From: Deltaproteobacteria bacterium | GTDB lineage: Bacteria > JAMCPX01 | DNA length: 6,051 bases | NCBI GenBank assembly: GCA_023489065.1 | Contig: JAMDCL010000050.1 | Location: 1-6,051, forward strand | Direction: 5' to 3' | In this document: piece by piece, positions 5,626 through 6,051 of the stretch | Numbering within the stretch: position 1 is the first letter of the stretch | Layout: each line of letters starts with the position of its first letter | Notes under the pieces: model-generated | What the model saw: the letters and a program-made list of their open reading frames with translations, nothing else | Told to the model about the DNA's origin: nothing | Database searches by the model: none | Program-made: the position numbers and the translations under genes

Positions 5626-6051
5626 TGGATATTCATGAAATAGAAGAACTTATTAAACTCATCGAAAACAAAGATATCATGGAGATAGAATACAGCAAAG
5701 GCGATGAAAAGATAAGGATAGTCAGAGCAGTTGAAATTACAAAGAAGGCCGGCAAAATACCGCAGGAAAGACCTGATGAGATGCCGGGAACCCTCCACCC
5801 GGATACGGGCGAGGAAAATGCTTTTATCAGTGTGAATTCTCCGTTCGTCGGTACATTTTACTGTGCACCCTCGCCGAGTGAAAAGCCCTTCGTTGAGATT
5901 GGAACGAAAGTCAAAAAGGGGCAGACCATCGGGATCGTTGAGGCAATGAAACTCATGAATGCAATAGAGGCGGACGCCGACGGCGCTATTAAACAGATCC
6001 TTAAGAAGGACGGCGATCCTGTCGAGTTCGGGGAGCCTCTTTTTATCATAG
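5625..6051 (+). CDS. accB: Biotin carboxyl carrier protein of acetyl-CoA carboxylase (3' end cut)
   Basis: AccB carries the biotin that is carboxylated by AccC and passed to AccAD to form malonyl-CoA, the first step of fatty acid synthesis. From the ATG at 5625, 142 residues are present. The N-terminal helical segment [18 protein letters not shown] (6-23) is typical of bacterial BCCP. A variable Pro-rich linker spans about 36-66. The biotinyl domain begins at [11 protein letters not shown] (69-79) and includes an AccB-type thumb insertion, [13 protein letters not shown] (81-93). The biotinylation motif is EAMKLMN (106-112) with target K109. The last readable residues are PLFII, so only one to a few residues and the stop are missing, judged from BCCPs that end in -VVIE or -FIIE. 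accC would be expected just downstream. Confidence 0.95.
   Translation, partial: MDIHEIEELIKLIENKDIMEIEYSKGDEKIRIVRAVEITKKAGKIPQERPDEMPGTLHPDTGEENAFISVNSPFVGTFYCAPSPSEKPFVEIGTKVKKGQTIGIVEAMKLMNAIEADADGAIKQILKKDGDPVEFGEPLFII

Noticed and set aside
1..6051. CRISPR array, tRNA, rRNA, insertion sequence or attachment site
   Set aside because: No regularly spaced repeats, cloverleaf, rRNA-like stretch, transposase or target duplication was seen.

Overview
The window looks like a bacterial chromosome segment with housekeeping genes at both ends and a two-gene lipid/sterol-type redox cassette between them. The gene set is ffh; a TPR protein paired with a Roadblock/LC7 protein; an M24 peptidase; and accB. 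Gene order and style recall Desulfobacterota (Syntrophus/Syntrophorhabdus/Geobacter-like) or Nitrospirota. That placement is an inference from protein style and order; no rRNA or other taxonomic marker is present.

Layout. Bases 1-265 (minus) hold the first 88 residues of Ffh, the SRP54-type GTPase, cut by the window edge. Bases 266-388 hold a good sigma70-type promoter for ffh, interlaced with a terminator-like inverted repeat. Bases 389-1474 (minus) encode a polytopic membrane protein of the ERG4/ERG24 sterol reductase family (relatives: lamin B receptor, TM7SF2, DHCR7). Its start overlaps by ATGA the stop of a classical short-chain dehydrogenase at 1471-2316 (minus), so the two form a translationally coupled operon transcribed toward ffh.

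Bases 2317-2601 are a divergent intergenic region. It contains a perfect 14-bp palindrome beside a TATAAT box for the minus operon, and a TTGACA/TTTAAT promoter that ends almost at the first codon of the plus-strand operon.

The plus operon runs to the window end. It encodes a 519-residue TPR / Pro-Gln-Glu-rich linker / TPR protein (2602-4161), a 119-residue Roadblock/LC7 protein starting directly after it (4162-4521), an M24 Xaa-Pro-type metallopeptidase with all five metal ligands (4552-5625), and the biotin carboxyl carrier protein of acetyl-CoA carboxylase (5625 to the edge, nearly complete).

How they may work together. The SDR and the sterol-reductase-like protein probably act on one hydrophobic substrate, one reducing or oxidising a keto/hydroxyl group and the other a carbon-carbon double bond; the substrate is unknown. 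The TPR and Roadblock proteins probably form a scaffold/regulator pair. The peptidase-accB junction is a common bacterial arrangement, except that efp, which often lies between them, is absent.

The most interesting points are the divergent sterol-reductase/SDR pair in an apparently non-eukaryotic setting, the possible leaderless start of the TPR gene, and the two regulatory-looking inverted repeats.
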